From assembly GCF_042263505.1 (NCBI RefSeq), contig NZ_JBHKFI010000001.1, positions 124,001 to 188,000 of the forward strand: a DNA stretch of 64,000 bases, given 5' to 3'. The notes under the pieces are model-generated. The model did not search any database and was not told where the DNA came from. It saw only the letters and a program-made list of their open reading frames with translations. The stretch comes from Bacillus_BE sp042263505 (GTDB lineage: Bacteria > Bacillota > Bacilli > Bacillales > Cytobacillaceae). Positions 44,943-54,152 of this stretch are shown here, one piece after another (within the stretch, counting starts at the first letter, position 1; every line of letters starts with the position of its first letter). The translations under genes and the position numbers were made by a program.

Positions 44943-45602
44943 TTGGAGATTGAACGCATAAATGATAATACCGTAAAGTTTTACATTTCGTATGTAGATA
45001 TAGAAGAACGCGGGTTTGACCGTGAAGAAATATGGTATAGTCGCGAGCGTAGCGAAGAACTCTTTTGGGAAATGATGGATGAAGTCCATCAGGAAGAGAA
45101 TTTTTCCATTGAAGGTCCACTATGGATTCAGGTTCAAGCTCTTGATAAGGGACTTGAGGTATTAGTCACAAGAGCTCAGCTTAATAAGGATGGCCAAAAG
45201 TTTGAATTGCCATTTTTGGATGATAAGCTGAAGGATTTTCCAGTGGATGCAAGAATAGAAGACCTGCTTGATCAACACTTTAATCCAAAGGTTGAAGAGG
45301 AAGATGTCGAAGAGCTCAGTCTTGAATTTCTGCTCACTTTCAATGATTTTGAAGATTTGATTGCACTTTCCAATCGAGGAAATTTAGATTTTCTCCTAAC
45401 GAAGCTCTATTCGTTTGAAGGAAAATATTACTTATATGTTGAATTTGATGAGGAAATTGATGAAGATGAAATTGATAATGCATTAAGTATCCTCTTAGAA
45501 TTTGGGGTAGAGGCTCGAACGACCATCCATCGAGTAGAGGAATACGGAAAGCAGATTATTGCTGATAATGTATTCTCTGAAATAAGAAAATATTTTCATT
45601 AA
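44943..45602 (+). CDS. mecA: Adaptor protein MecA
   Basis: Delivers ComK and other proteins to ClpCP and helps assemble the ClpC hexamer. The N-terminal substrate domain starts MEIERINDNTVKFYISY. A highly acidic linker follows, then the C-terminal ClpC-binding domain. 219 aa, usual size. Starts with TTG after GAGAGGG. It lies downstream of spx, as in B. subtilis. Confidence 0.96.
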   Translation: MEIERINDNTVKFYISYVDIEERGFDREEIWYSRERSEELFWEMMDEVHQEENFSIEGPLWIQVQALDKGLEVLVTRAQLNKDGQKFELPFLDDKLKDFPVDARIEDLLDQHFNPKVEEEDVEELSLEFLLTFNDFEDLIALSNRGNLDFLLTKLYSFEGKYYLYVEFDEEIDEDEIDNALSILLEFGVEARTTIHRVEEYGKQIIADNVFSEIRKYFH

Positions 45603-45610
45603 AGCCTTTT

Positions 45611-45724
45611 AAGGCTGACTTATAAAGGTCCAGTTCCCCTTTGTTACGTTCATGGGTTTTATTATCAATACCCAATAGATGTTCGTTGTTGGAAATGGTT
45701 CTTTACATATAGTCAGTCTTTTTT
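45611..45724 (+). terminator. mecA terminator with long spaced arms
   Basis: AAGGCTGACT at the start and AGTCAGTCTT before six T near 45716 can pair, enclosing about 90 bases. A small AGCCTTTTAAGGCT palindrome lies at 45603-45616. Confidence 0.55.
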
Positions 45725-45756
45725 ATTTCTTTCCCCATATGTTGTATTAAAGGGAG

Positions 45757-47277
45757 GTGAATTTTATTAAAAATACGGTTCGGGTCATTATTTTTATCGG
45801 TATGCTTGCCGTTTTTTATTATTTATTGAATGAATTTGAGAAAAATGGGTGGTTTCGTTATATCAGTATTGTTAGCACCCTTTCTGTTATTTTTATCGGT
45901 TTTGTGATTTTTTTGGAAAACCGACATCCAACTCAAACCATTACTTGGTTAGTTGTTTTAGGAAGCTTTCCTCTTATCGGCTTTATTTTTTATTTATTAT
46001 TCGGTCGAAATTATCATAAGGAAAGAATGTTTAGGAAAAAGTATTTCCTCGACAAACAAGCATTTATAGAACATACTTCGGAACAACACCGCAGCAGTGA
46101 AGAGTTATTCAATCATTTAGGTCCACACCAACGACAGTTATTTAATTTAGCACAGAAGCTTGGAAATAGTCCAATCTCATTTGGAACAGAAACGCAGGTA
46201 TTAACAAATGGAAATGAGACGTTTGAACATATTTTGAAGGAATTAGAGAAAGCAAGGCATCATATTCACTTAGAATATTATATCGTTCGTCATGATGATA
46301 TTGGTGAAGAGATCAAGAATATATTGATTAAAAAGGCTCGTGAAGGCGTAAAGGTTCGCTTTCTTTATGATGCTGTGGGCTCATGGCAATTATCGAAAAA
46401 TTACATAACCTCTCTAAGAAGGGAAGGGATTGAAGTTCTTCCATTTGGGCCAGTTAAGCTTCCATTTTTGAATAGTAAATTTAACTTCCGAAATCATCGA
46501 AAAATTATTGTCATAGATGGATATGTTGGATTTGTAGGGGGCTTAAATATTGGAGATGAATATTTAGGCCGAAATAAACATATTGGCTTTTGGAGAGATA
46601 CTCATCTTAAACTCAAAGGAGAAGCTGTTAAAAGTTTACAGCTCATTTTTCTCCAGGATTGGTATTATATGACGAATTTCAGCTTTTTAACAGCAGAATA
46701 TTTATCTCCGAATCCTGCATATGGGGATCAAGGTGGGGTACAACTCATTGCGGGTGGTCCAGATAATGAGTGGAGCGTAATCAAGAACATTTTCTTTTCG
46801 ATGATTACCTCGGCCCAAGAGTCTGTCTGGATTGCATCGCCATATTTTATTCCAGATGAGGATATTTTTTCAGCCTTAAAGGTGGCTGCTATTAGTGGGA
46901 TTGATGTTCGTATTCTTGTTCCTAATAAGCCGGATAAACGCATTGTGTTTCATGCTTCCCGCTCATATTTTCCTGAATTATTAGAGGTAGGAGTTAAGAT
47001 TTATGAATATGAAAAAGGATTTATGCATAGCAAAATGATTATTGTGGATAATGAATTAGCATCTATCGGCACATCGAATATGGATATGCGTAGTTTTCAT
47101 TTGAATTTTGAAGTAAATGCCTTTTTATACCGTACAAGCAGTATCGATACGCTCGTTAAGGAATATTTAAATGACTTAACGAATTCAAAGGAACTGATTT
47201 TTGAAGATTTCAAAAAGAGACATATAGGATTGCGTCTCCTAGAATCTACTTCAAGATTACTATCTCCGCTTTTATAA
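45757..47277 (+). CDS. cls: Cardiolipin synthase
   Basis: Membrane phospholipase-D-type enzyme that joins two phosphatidylglycerols to cardiolipin. Two N-terminal transmembrane helices (about residues 7-25 and 35-75) precede two HKD motifs: HRKIIVIDG and HSKMIIVDN. About 505 aa. The start is unusual: GTG 45757 lies inside the ribosome-binding site GGGAGGTGA, whereas ATT 45766 has ideal spacing and would give IKNT at the N-terminus, matching the usual MKNT-like start. Not present at this place in B. subtilis. Confidence 0.93.
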   Translation: MNFIKNTVRVIIFIGMLAVFYYLLNEFEKNGWFRYISIVSTLSVIFIGFVIFLENRHPTQTITWLVVLGSFPLIGFIFYLLFGRNYHKERMFRKKYFLDKQAFIEHTSEQHRSSEELFNHLGPHQRQLFNLAQKLGNSPISFGTETQVLTNGNETFEHILKELEKARHHIHLEYYIVRHDDIGEEIKNILIKKAREGVKVRFLYDAVGSWQLSKNYITSLRREGIEVLPFGPVKLPFLNSKFNFRNHRKIIVIDGYVGFVGGLNIGDEYLGRNKHIGFWRDTHLKLKGEAVKSLQLIFLQDWYYMTNFSFLTAEYLSPNPAYGDQGGVQLIAGGPDNEWSVIKNIFFSMITSAQESVWIASPYFIPDEDIFSALKVAAISGIDVRILVPNKPDKRIVFHASRSYFPELLEVGVKIYEYEKGFMHSKMIIVDNELASIGTSNMDMRSFHLNFEVNAFLYRTSSIDTLVKEYLNDLTNSKELIFEDFKKRHIGLRLLESTSRLLSPLL

Positions 47278-47377
47278 TTCGGATATAAAAGCGGATTTTT
47301 TATGCTGAATTTTGAAGAAAAAGGAAGGATATAGGCGGGAAATGGCGAATAACTGAGAAAGAAAGGAGGTATGTCCA

Positions 47378-48568
47378 TTGCTGACTGCGAAAATGAAGAA
47401 TGGGAAACTTCTTTGTTTGGCTGATGGAATGAGCAAAGCAGAATTAAAAAATTTGAAGAGGGAGGAGAAATTTTTTTGCCCCCAGTGTTCAGAGAAGGTT
47501 ATTCTAAAAATGGGGTCTAAGCGTATCACTCATTTTGCTCATGAAAAAGGCCATTTATGTAGCAGGGATTATGACCGAGAATCTGAATACCATTTACAAG
47601 GAAAATTACATTTATATCAATGGCTGAAAAAACAGGCCTTAGAGCCACAGATTGAATATTTTATCGCAAGCATCAATCAAAAGCCAGATCTCACTTTTTC
47701 CTATGAAGGGCAGAAATATGTAATTGAATTTCAATGTTCCACCATTCCTGAAGAACTTTTTATGAAAAGAACAAAGCTTTATCTTGAACATTCAATTCAG
47801 CCAATTTGGATGATGGCCGGAAAGAATATAAGAAGAGTAGCAGATGGACGTGTAAAACTTTCAAGCTTTGATTATTTGTTTACAAGACGCAGTTCTGACT
47901 TCATTTCATTTATATCGGCATATTGTCCGATTACGAACAAACTAATTCTCCTAAAAAACATTTACCCAACCTCTATACGAAGTGCCATTACCCAGTTTTC
48001 CATTCAATCTTTATCAAATTGTGATGTAAAGGAAATCATTTCCCCACAATTTAGCTCCGCAATCGATTTCACCTTTTGGCAGCAACAAATCAATCGAATG
48101 AAGATTCATTTAATGCTGAGACCTACTCCGATACAACGTCGATTTCTTCAAGAGTTATATGAAAATCATCTGAATGTTCAACTCCTTCCTCCAATAACTG
48201 GCATACCAACCAGGCAAAGCATTTTTATTGAAACTCCTGCATTTATTTGGCAATCTTATATCTTAATCGATGTATTTTTGAAAAAAAGGATTGGCCAGCT
48301 GATAAGTAGGAAACAAGTATTTTTAACCTTTTTAAGCAGGTATAGGAGGAAGGAAATTACTATTCGAAAATTGCCTCTCATTGGTGTTGGGAATATGCAG
48401 TTATGGATTAGGGAATATTTAGATGAGCTTACTCGAATAGGTTGCCTTAAGAAAGTAGATGAGGAGTATTATTTGGTTAGAAATATTCAACTAGCATCGA
48501 ATTTGGAGGAACAAAGGCGAATGGAGAGTGATTTTAATCAGACCTTTATGAGACGGTACATTGACTAG
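47378..48568 (+). CDS. coiA: Competence protein CoiA
   Basis: Competence-induced protein that promotes recombination of incoming DNA. The N-terminal zinc-ribbon-like region CPQCSEKVI...HFAHEKGHLC is followed by a nuclease-like core with PDLTFSYEGQKYVIEFQCS (D...E.Q restriction-like pattern). 396 aa. TTG start after AAAGGAGG. The B. subtilis homologue was called yjbF. Confidence 0.92.
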   Translation: MLTAKMKNGKLLCLADGMSKAELKNLKREEKFFCPQCSEKVILKMGSKRITHFAHEKGHLCSRDYDRESEYHLQGKLHLYQWLKKQALEPQIEYFIASINQKPDLTFSYEGQKYVIEFQCSTIPEELFMKRTKLYLEHSIQPIWMMAGKNIRRVADGRVKLSSFDYLFTRRSSDFISFISAYCPITNKLILLKNIYPTSIRSAITQFSIQSLSNCDVKEIISPQFSSAIDFTFWQQQINRMKIHLMLRPTPIQRRFLQELYENHLNVQLLPPITGIPTRQSIFIETPAFIWQSYILIDVFLKKRIGQLISRKQVFLTFLSRYRRKEITIRKLPLIGVGNMQLWIREYLDELTRIGCLKKVDEEYYLVRNIQLASNLEEQRRMESDFNQTFMRRYID

Positions 48569-48750
48569 TTTTAGTTAACAAAATCTACTCTTTATCAATG
48601 AAAAAAGGATTGAATAAATGAAAAGCTCATAATCAACATAAGCTAAAAGGGGTAGTTAATTTCCTTTGGTTGAAGGAGTTTTCTTTCCAATCATAGAACT
48701 TAATAATAAGGATTTTTTCGGAAATCGAAATGTAAAGAGGAGGATGTAAG

Positions 48751-50571
48751 ATGTCTAATGAAACAGCAGTAAAAAAGCTCCCTACTAGAAGCGAAATTGC
48801 AGTAGAGGATACTTGGAGACTGGAAGATATATTTGCGTCGGATGATGACTGGGAGAAGGAATTTACAGAAGTAAAAAATTTAATTCCTGGAGTAGAAGAA
48901 TTTCAAGGAAAATTGGGTGAGAGCGCTAATTCACTTTATGATGTTTTGCAATATCAGGATCAATTATTAGAACGCTTGAGCAAGTTATATTCCTATGCTC
49001 ATATGCGCTATGATCAAGATACAACGAATTCCTTTTATCAAGGATTAAATGATCGTATTCGAACTTTATATTCACAAGCAGCAAGTGCCCTTGCCTTTAT
49101 TGTGCCGGAAATTCTCCAAATTGACGAGGGAAAGGTAAATGGCTTTTTAGCAGAAAAAGAAGAGCTTAAACTCTATAAACATTCTTTAGAAGAGATTAAT
49201 CTTCAAAGGCCGCATGTATTATCTGCGGATAAGGAAGCCCTGCTTGCACAGGCTTCAGAGGTCCTTAGTGCCTCAAGCAATACATTTGGAATGTTGAATA
49301 ATGCTGATTTGGAATTTCCGAGCATTAAAGATGAAAATGGGGAAGAGATTGAAATTACACATGGTCGCTTTATTCGATTCCTTGAAAGTGAAGATGCTAG
49401 AGTTCGCAAGGATGCGTTTAAGGCTGTGTATAAAAGATATGGACAATTCCGTAATACGTTTGCAAGCACCTTGAGCGGGCAAATAAAGAATGATAATTTC
49501 CAGGCGCAGGTGAGAAATTATCAATCAGCCCGACATTCAGCATTAGCAGGTAATAATATCCCCGAAGCAGTATATGATAATTTAGTCAGTACAATTAATG
49601 ATCATCTACATTTATTGCACCGCTATGTAAAATTGCGTAAAAAGGTTTTAGGGCTAGATGAGTTACATATGTATGATCTTTATACGCCACTTGTGAAAAA
49701 TGTGAAAATGGAAATCACTTATGAGGAAGCTAAGGATTTAGCATTAAAAGGATTAGCTCCACTTGGAGAGGATTATCTGAATGTGTTAAAAGAAGGGTTT
49801 GAAAATCGCTGGGTTGATGTTCATGAGAATAAAGGAAAAAGAAGCGGGGCTTATTCTTCAGGCACTTACGGAACAAATCCCTATATTTTGTTAAACTGGC
49901 AGGATAATGTGAATAATCTATTTACCTTAGTTCATGAGTTTGGACATTCTGTTCATAGCTATTACACAAGAAAGAATCAACCGTATCCTTATGGCGATTA
50001 TTCTATCTTTGTTGCTGAAGTGGCTTCTACTTGTAATGAGACGCTTTTAAATCATTATTTATTAGAAACCATTGATGATGAGCAAAAGAGATTATTCCTA
50101 TTGAATCATTTTCTAGAGGGCTTTAGAGGTACTGTGTTCCGTCAAACGATGTTTGCGGAGTTTGAACATCTTATTCATCAAAAGGCGCAAAATAATGAAG
50201 CCATTACAGCAGATATGCTGACAAATGAATATTATGCTTTAAACAAGAAGTATTTTGGAGAAGAGGATATTGTCCTCGATGAGGAGATTGGCTTAGAATG
50301 GTCAAGAATTCCACACTTCTATTACAATTATTATGTTTATCAATATGCAACGGGCTATAGTGCAGCAACTGCATTAAGCAAACAAATTCTTGAAGAAGGT
50401 AAGCCAGCTGTTGAACGGTATCTAGGTTTCTTAAAATCAGGAAGCTCTGATTATCCAATTGAAGTACTGAAAAAGGCTGGAGTAGATATGACCAGTCCAA
50501 AACCTGTAGAGGAAGCCTGTAAGGTGTTTGAAGAAAGATTAAATGAAATGGAAAGCTTACTTTCTAAATAA
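48751..50571 (+). CDS. pepF: Oligoendopeptidase F
   Basis: Cytoplasmic M3-family zinc metallopeptidase that degrades short peptides. Active site HEFGHSVHS near residue 390 with a downstream Glu in FVAEVASTCNE. 606 aa. GAGGAGG before the ATG. It can process peptides brought in by Opp and App; in B. subtilis over-production inhibits sporulation initiation. Confidence 0.95.
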   Translation: MSNETAVKKLPTRSEIAVEDTWRLEDIFASDDDWEKEFTEVKNLIPGVEEFQGKLGESANSLYDVLQYQDQLLERLSKLYSYAHMRYDQDTTNSFYQGLNDRIRTLYSQAASALAFIVPEILQIDEGKVNGFLAEKEELKLYKHSLEEINLQRPHVLSADKEALLAQASEVLSASSNTFGMLNNADLEFPSIKDENGEEIEITHGRFIRFLESEDARVRKDAFKAVYKRYGQFRNTFASTLSGQIKNDNFQAQVRNYQSARHSALAGNNIPEAVYDNLVSTINDHLHLLHRYVKLRKKVLGLDELHMYDLYTPLVKNVKMEITYEEAKDLALKGLAPLGEDYLNVLKEGFENRWVDVHENKGKRSGAYSSGTYGTNPYILLNWQDNVNNLFTLVHEFGHSVHSYYTRKNQPYPYGDYSIFVAEVASTCNETLLNHYLLETIDDEQKRLFLLNHFLEGFRGTVFRQTMFAEFEHLIHQKAQNNEAITADMLTNEYYALNKKYFGEEDIVLDEEIGLEWSRIPHFYYNYYVYQYATGYSAATALSKQILEEGKPAVERYLGFLKSGSSDYPIEVLKKAGVDMTSPKPVEEACKVFEERLNEMESLLSK

Positions 50572-50580
50572 CAATAATGA

Positions 50581-50620
50581 AAGCGAAGGACCTGAGAGAA
50601 TCAACCCTTCGCTATTTTTT
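50581..50620 (+). terminator. pepF terminator
   Basis: GCGAAGG / CCTTCGC stem followed by TATTTTTT. Confidence 0.8.
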
Positions 50621-50634
50621 CAGAATAAGTCAAG

Positions 50635-50811
50635 CTAAAATCTTTTAAACCTCTTTCGATCGTTTATGTAAAAAATAAAAATAAATAAGGATACAAATAA
50701 TAGGGGAGAAGTAATGAAAAGTGGAATTAAATCCATTAGTCCCAATAAGTTTAATAATAGAGAAATGAAAATGAAAAGTAGCATTAACCAAAAATTTACG
50801 CTTTTCATCAA
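50635..50811 (-). CDS. Small hypothetical membrane protein
   Basis: 58 aa with two hydrophobic helices and a basic end (NDRKRFKRF). TTG 50811, directly followed by ATG 50808, lies 8 bases after AAGGAGG on the minus strand. No family recognised. Confidence 0.55.
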   Translation of the reverse strand: MMKSVNFWLMLLFIFISLLLNLLGLMDLIPLFITSPLLFVSLFIFIFYINDRKRFKRF

Positions 50812-50936
50812 GAGAGAATCCTCCTTAGTAACAAAAGAAATGACGAACAAGAATATCAATAGATAAGACCAATATATGCTGCTTGTCTTTTAATATTCAA
50901 ACTTTATGACAAATTTGTGAAATCAGACACAAAGTA

Positions 50937-50966
50937 TTGTAAAAGGTTGAAAAGTTATGGTATATT
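50937..50966 (+). promoter_or_regulatory. roxS promoter
   Basis: -35 TTGTAA (50937-50942), 18-bp spacer, -10 TATATT (50961-50966). Confidence 0.65.
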
Positions 50967-50971
50967 AATGA

Positions 50972-50987
50972 TGTGAAATTAATCACA
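50972..50987 (+). promoter_or_regulatory. Rex/Fnr-type palindrome at the roxS start
   Basis: TGTGAAATTAATCACA overlaps the predicted start. It fits the Rex operator (TGTGAA-N4-TTCACA) with one mismatch and is also a perfect TGTGA-N6-TCACA Fnr-type palindrome. RoxS is known to be repressed by Rex in B. subtilis. Confidence 0.7.
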
Positions 50988-51108
50988 AACAAACATAAAC
51001 CCCTTTTGTTTGACCGTGAAAAAAATTTCTCCCATCCCCTTTGTTCGTATTATTAAAAGAAAAGAGTCTTGTTAAGCAATCGGCTTACAAGGCTCTTTTC
51101 TTTTGTGT
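50973..51108 (+). ncRNA. roxS: Small regulatory RNA RoxS (RsaE)
   Basis: The tract GAAATTAATCAC, then ACCCCTTTTGTTTGACC and TTTCTCCCATCCCCTTTG has the conserved unpaired C-rich motifs of RoxS/RsaE, which pair with ribosome-binding sites of central-metabolism mRNAs. It ends in the terminator AAAAGAGTCTTG...CAAGGCTCTTTTCTTTT (51059-51103). It lies between pepF and spxH, where the RNA is found in B. subtilis. The estimated length of 115-135 nt fits. Confidence 0.88.
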
Positions 51109-51810
51109 TCTAAAATTAATAGAAAAAGGATTCTAATGAGCAAAAAAGCCACCAGAATCCAAACGGGTTCCGTAACTATCTCAACCTGTCAATTTACACA
51201 GGAAAATGCAAACCCAAATATAATCCATTTTGCACTCGGAAATGTTGGACAAATGGGAAGGCTAGAGAAATGAAAAAACATTAGAAATAGCAAGGGTTTA
51301 TCCCCATGCTGTTTCTGTTTTTAAAGGTTAATTCTTCGGATTACGAATGACGAATTCTGCTTATTAAGAAGTTTACAAATCATTTTCGCCTTCTCCTTAT
51401 AATATCGTGTAGGTATGAGAATTCATAGGCGGAGAATTTCCTGCTAATGTATAGAGAGAAAGCTTAAGAAGCCAATATAAGCGGAGATATTCCGATTAAT
51501 GGCTCTAAATAAGACAAAATACAAAGATTTGGATCATGTAAACGGAAAAACTCCTCTTATTTTTAAGGAAATATGGGTATTTCCCAATTTAGACGGAATT
51601 TGTCCGTTTATTTTTCATACACAGTAAAATCAACATTCAGTTATAGCAGAGGATAACCTTAAATAAAAACAATATTTTTCTGTATATCCATTTGCAAGTA
51701 AAAATGTCGTGTATTTTTGCTACGGTACACAGGATTGTACCCCTACATTTTCATATACAAATTGCCCTACAATTTCTCCAAAAATAATGATCGAACTCCT
51801 CTTATATCAA
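51109..51810. other. Long gene-free region with small palindromes
   Basis: About 700 bp with no convincing gene on either strand. At 51427-51620 there is a run of short inverted repeats such as CGGAGATATTCCG and GGAAATA..TATTTCC. It looks like decayed or repeat-derived DNA. Nothing else identified. Confidence 0.4.
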
Positions 51811-51811
51811 C

Positions 51812-51849
51812 AAAAATAGACCTACAAATTATCATACAATTTGTAGGTC
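51812..51849 (-). terminator. Terminator of the yjbI-spxH operon
   Basis: 12-bp perfect stem GACCTACAAATT/AATTTGTAGGTC with a 7-base loop; on the minus strand it is followed by TATTTTTG. Confidence 0.75.
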
Positions 51850-51916
51850 ATATTGCTTTGCATTTTTAATGTTTGCGATAGTTAACGGAGCCCGTTACCA
51901 GAATCCTTCTCTTTTT

Positions 51917-52795
51917 TCATTCACCAATATATCTCCAAAAAACACCGAATTTAGCCGGGATTTGTTCAACCAATTGCTTTAATTGCAATTTCTTCATTTC
52001 TTTTTCGACTTCATTAATGGACATATTATAAACAAGTGCTATTTCAACTGAAGCCAGTAGTTTGTAATGCTTTAGAAATTTTACAATTGGGGGTGGAGCT
52101 GCTTTTTCAGGTTTAGCCGGCAGCATCTCCTCAAGAATTTGAACATAAATTTCGTATGGATAGCTTCCCGTAATTTTAATGCCTTCCTCTTCAACCGTTT
52201 GGTTAAAAAAAACAAGACTTGGAATTTCACGAACATCCATTTCTGCTGTGATTTTTAAATCACATTGAAAGGCTTTAGCTGCACTTTCTGAATGAATATC
52301 TAAAATAAATTCATGAACATCTAGGTCAACCTTACTCGCACATTCAGTTAGAACTTCAAGGCTTGAAATATTTTGCTTTTCTAAAAATAAAAATTCCTGA
52401 AGCTTACGTAAGTATTTAATGCCAGCTTTTCTTCCTTGAAGCTCAGCTGCTTTTATCGCAATGAAGGCTAAGTAGGGCGAAAAAATTGGATTTTTTAGCC
52501 AAAGACTGCCATCACAAGACATTCCTGATCGAGAAGCTGTTTTCTCCCAAGTTTGGGCAGTATTTTCATGCAACTGCTTTTTTCCTAGATTTAAAGAGGC
52601 AAGATTTCCACTTAGTACATGTTTAATTGAGAAATAACGTCCGTATTCAACATGCAGCTTCTTAATAACGGGCTCAAGAGCCCAGCACTCCGGACATAAT
52701 GGATCGACAAACATATAAATTTCAATTGGCTTTTTTTCGTTTCCGCTGCAGCAATGAAATGATGTCGAGTTATGTTGGGAAAATTCGTGTTTCAC
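51917..52795 (-). CDS. spxH: ClpXP adaptor SpxH (YjbH)
   Basis: DsbA/thioredoxin-fold adaptor that brings Spx to ClpXP. CxxC motif in FVDPLCPECWALEP near residue 30; a preceding His/Cys segment (FHCC) may bind zinc as in the family. 292 aa from GTG 52795, chosen because AAGGTGAGA is 5 bases upstream; GTG 52804 overlaps that site. It follows the haemoglobin gene by a few bases. Confidence 0.93.
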   Translation of the reverse strand: MKHEFSQHNSTSFHCCSGNEKKPIEIYMFVDPLCPECWALEPVIKKLHVEYGRYFSIKHVLSGNLASLNLGKKQLHENTAQTWEKTASRSGMSCDGSLWLKNPIFSPYLAFIAIKAAELQGRKAGIKYLRKLQEFLFLEKQNISSLEVLTECASKVDLDVHEFILDIHSESAAKAFQCDLKITAEMDVREIPSLVFFNQTVEEEGIKITGSYPYEIYVQILEEMLPAKPEKAAPPPIVKFLKHYKLLASVEIALVYNMSINEVEKEMKKLQLKQLVEQIPAKFGVFWRYIGE

Positions 52796-52800
52796 GGCTC

Positions 52801-53199
52801 TCACCTTTCATCTATTTCGTTTTCTGGTGTGTTAACCATATGTTCAGCCACCTGAGTAAGCCTAGCATAGAAGCCACTTTTAAAGTCTCCTTCAAGACCG
52901 ATTTCATCCATAGCTTCACTCATACACGATAACCATGCTCGAGCCCTTGTTTCGGTAATTTCAAAGGGGAGGTGACGGGCTCTAAGCATTGGATGCCCAT
53001 GTTCTACAGAATATAGTGCAGGTCCTCCAAGAAATTGGGTCATGAATTGTTTTTGCTTTCGCGCCGTTTCTGTTAAATCATCAGGAAAAATAGGGATAAG
53101 ATCTGGATGCTTGTGAACACGACTGTAGAAAGCGTCTATTAAACGATGAAGTAATTCCTCACCAATAACATCAAACGGTGTTTTCATGTTTTCGAGCAT
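52801..53199 (-). CDS. yjbI: Truncated haemoglobin, group II (YjbI/TrHbO)
   Basis: Haem protein of the 2-on-2 globin fold, 132 aa. Shows the F..PYF-like start region, FMTQFLGGPALYSVEHGHPMLRARH with the proximal His, and a Trp (RAWLSCM) on helix G. It binds oxygen or NO; in B. subtilis it is co-transcribed with yjbH, and the near-overlap here agrees. AAGGAG precedes the ATG. Confidence 0.93.
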   Translation of the reverse strand: MLENMKTPFDVIGEELLHRLIDAFYSRVHKHPDLIPIFPDDLTETARKQKQFMTQFLGGPALYSVEHGHPMLRARHLPFEITETRARAWLSCMSEAMDEIGLEGDFKSGFYARLTQVAEHMVNTPENEIDER

Positions 53200-53393
53200 T
53201 CCACTAACTCCTTATATATAAAAATTGTGTAAAAATGATGAGTTTTAATTGGGAAGCGTCTAAACTCCTAGTTCCTAGGTTGTGTACTTGGGACTTCCAC
53301 TTTTCTTTATTTTATCAATGGATATTTGATATCACAAATAGTTAGCTTGATAATATGGGATTTAGAGCAAAAAAAATATTGGAAAAATAAAAA

Positions 53394-53481
53394 AAGGCAT
53401 CCTCAGGATGGCTCGATTTAATGAAAAGAGAGTGGTTCACTTTCTTTTCATTAAACTTTTTAGAGCCTATGGAGATGCCTT
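53394..53481. terminator. Long composite hairpin between yjbI and yjbJ
   Basis: 88-base foldback: outer AAGGCATCC/GGAGATGCCTT and GGCTC/GAGCC, inner ATTTAATGAAAAGAGAGTG/CACTTTCTTTTCATTAAA with a 3-base loop. Most likely the terminator of the leftward yjbJ. It is unusually long. Confidence 0.6.
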
Positions 53482-53489
53482 AAAGTTTG

Positions 53490-54128
53490 TTAGGCAAGAT
53501 AAGAATCAGTTATTTTTTTTACATAATTTTGTGTTTCTTTAAATGGAGGTATTCCTCCGTATTTATCAACATTTCCTGGCCCAGCATTATATGCCGCAAG
53601 GGCAAGTTGTACATTATTGTCATATTTATCCAAAAGATTACGTAGGTATTTGCTACCAGCAAAAATATTTTCTTTTGGATCAAAAATATTTTCAACACCT
53701 AATCCTCTTGCAGTTTCTGGCATCAATTGCATCAAACCGGAAGCACCCGCATAGCTAGTAGCGTTTGGGTTAAAATTAGATTCCTGTTTAATAACGGATT
53801 GAATGAGCTTGGATGGGATATTATATTTGCTAGCTGCTTCATTAATAATATCATCAAAATCCGTTTTTGACCCTGTTAGCTTTGTTAGGCTCAAGGGTGG
53901 AAGTGATGTGCTGTTTAGGGAAAATGGAGTTGTATCTGAGCTTGAAGTAGGTAAGCTAGAATCAAGGCTATTTGAGTCCGTTAATAATGATATTTCATCC
54001 TCACTTAAAAGCTGATACATTAAATCTTTAAACATATTTCCTGTATCTGTGCTAGAGGCGGTTGAATTTTTATTTAAATTTTGTAAGGCTTGCAGCTGTA
54101 ATAGAATTTTTAATTGATCAACGTTCAT
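53490..54128 (-). CDS. yjbJ: Lytic transglycosylase/muramidase YjbJ (CwlQ-like)
   Basis: Peptidoglycan-cleaving SLT-domain protein. The C-terminal ~100 residues have ESNFNPNATSYAGASGLMQLMP with the catalytic Glu and AYNAGPGNV. The N-terminal half is Ser/Thr-rich and disordered, without a classical signal peptide. 212 aa, slightly longer than B. subtilis CwlQ. GAGGAGATAAATT precedes the ATG. Confidence 0.9.
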   Translation of the reverse strand: MNVDQLKILLQLQALQNLNKNSTASSTDTGNMFKDLMYQLLSEDEISLLTDSNSLDSSLPTSSSDTTPFSLNSTSLPPLSLTKLTGSKTDFDDIINEAASKYNIPSKLIQSVIKQESNFNPNATSYAGASGLMQLMPETARGLGVENIFDPKENIFAGSKYLRNLLDKYDNNVQLALAAYNAGPGNVDKYGGIPPFKETQNYVKKITDSYLA

Positions 54129-54152
54129 AATTTATCTCCTCGTCCATTTTGT

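Noticed and set aside
51109..51916. Possible transposase remnant in the gene-free stretch
   Set aside because: Six-frame reading gives no stretch resembling transposase or integrase motifs.
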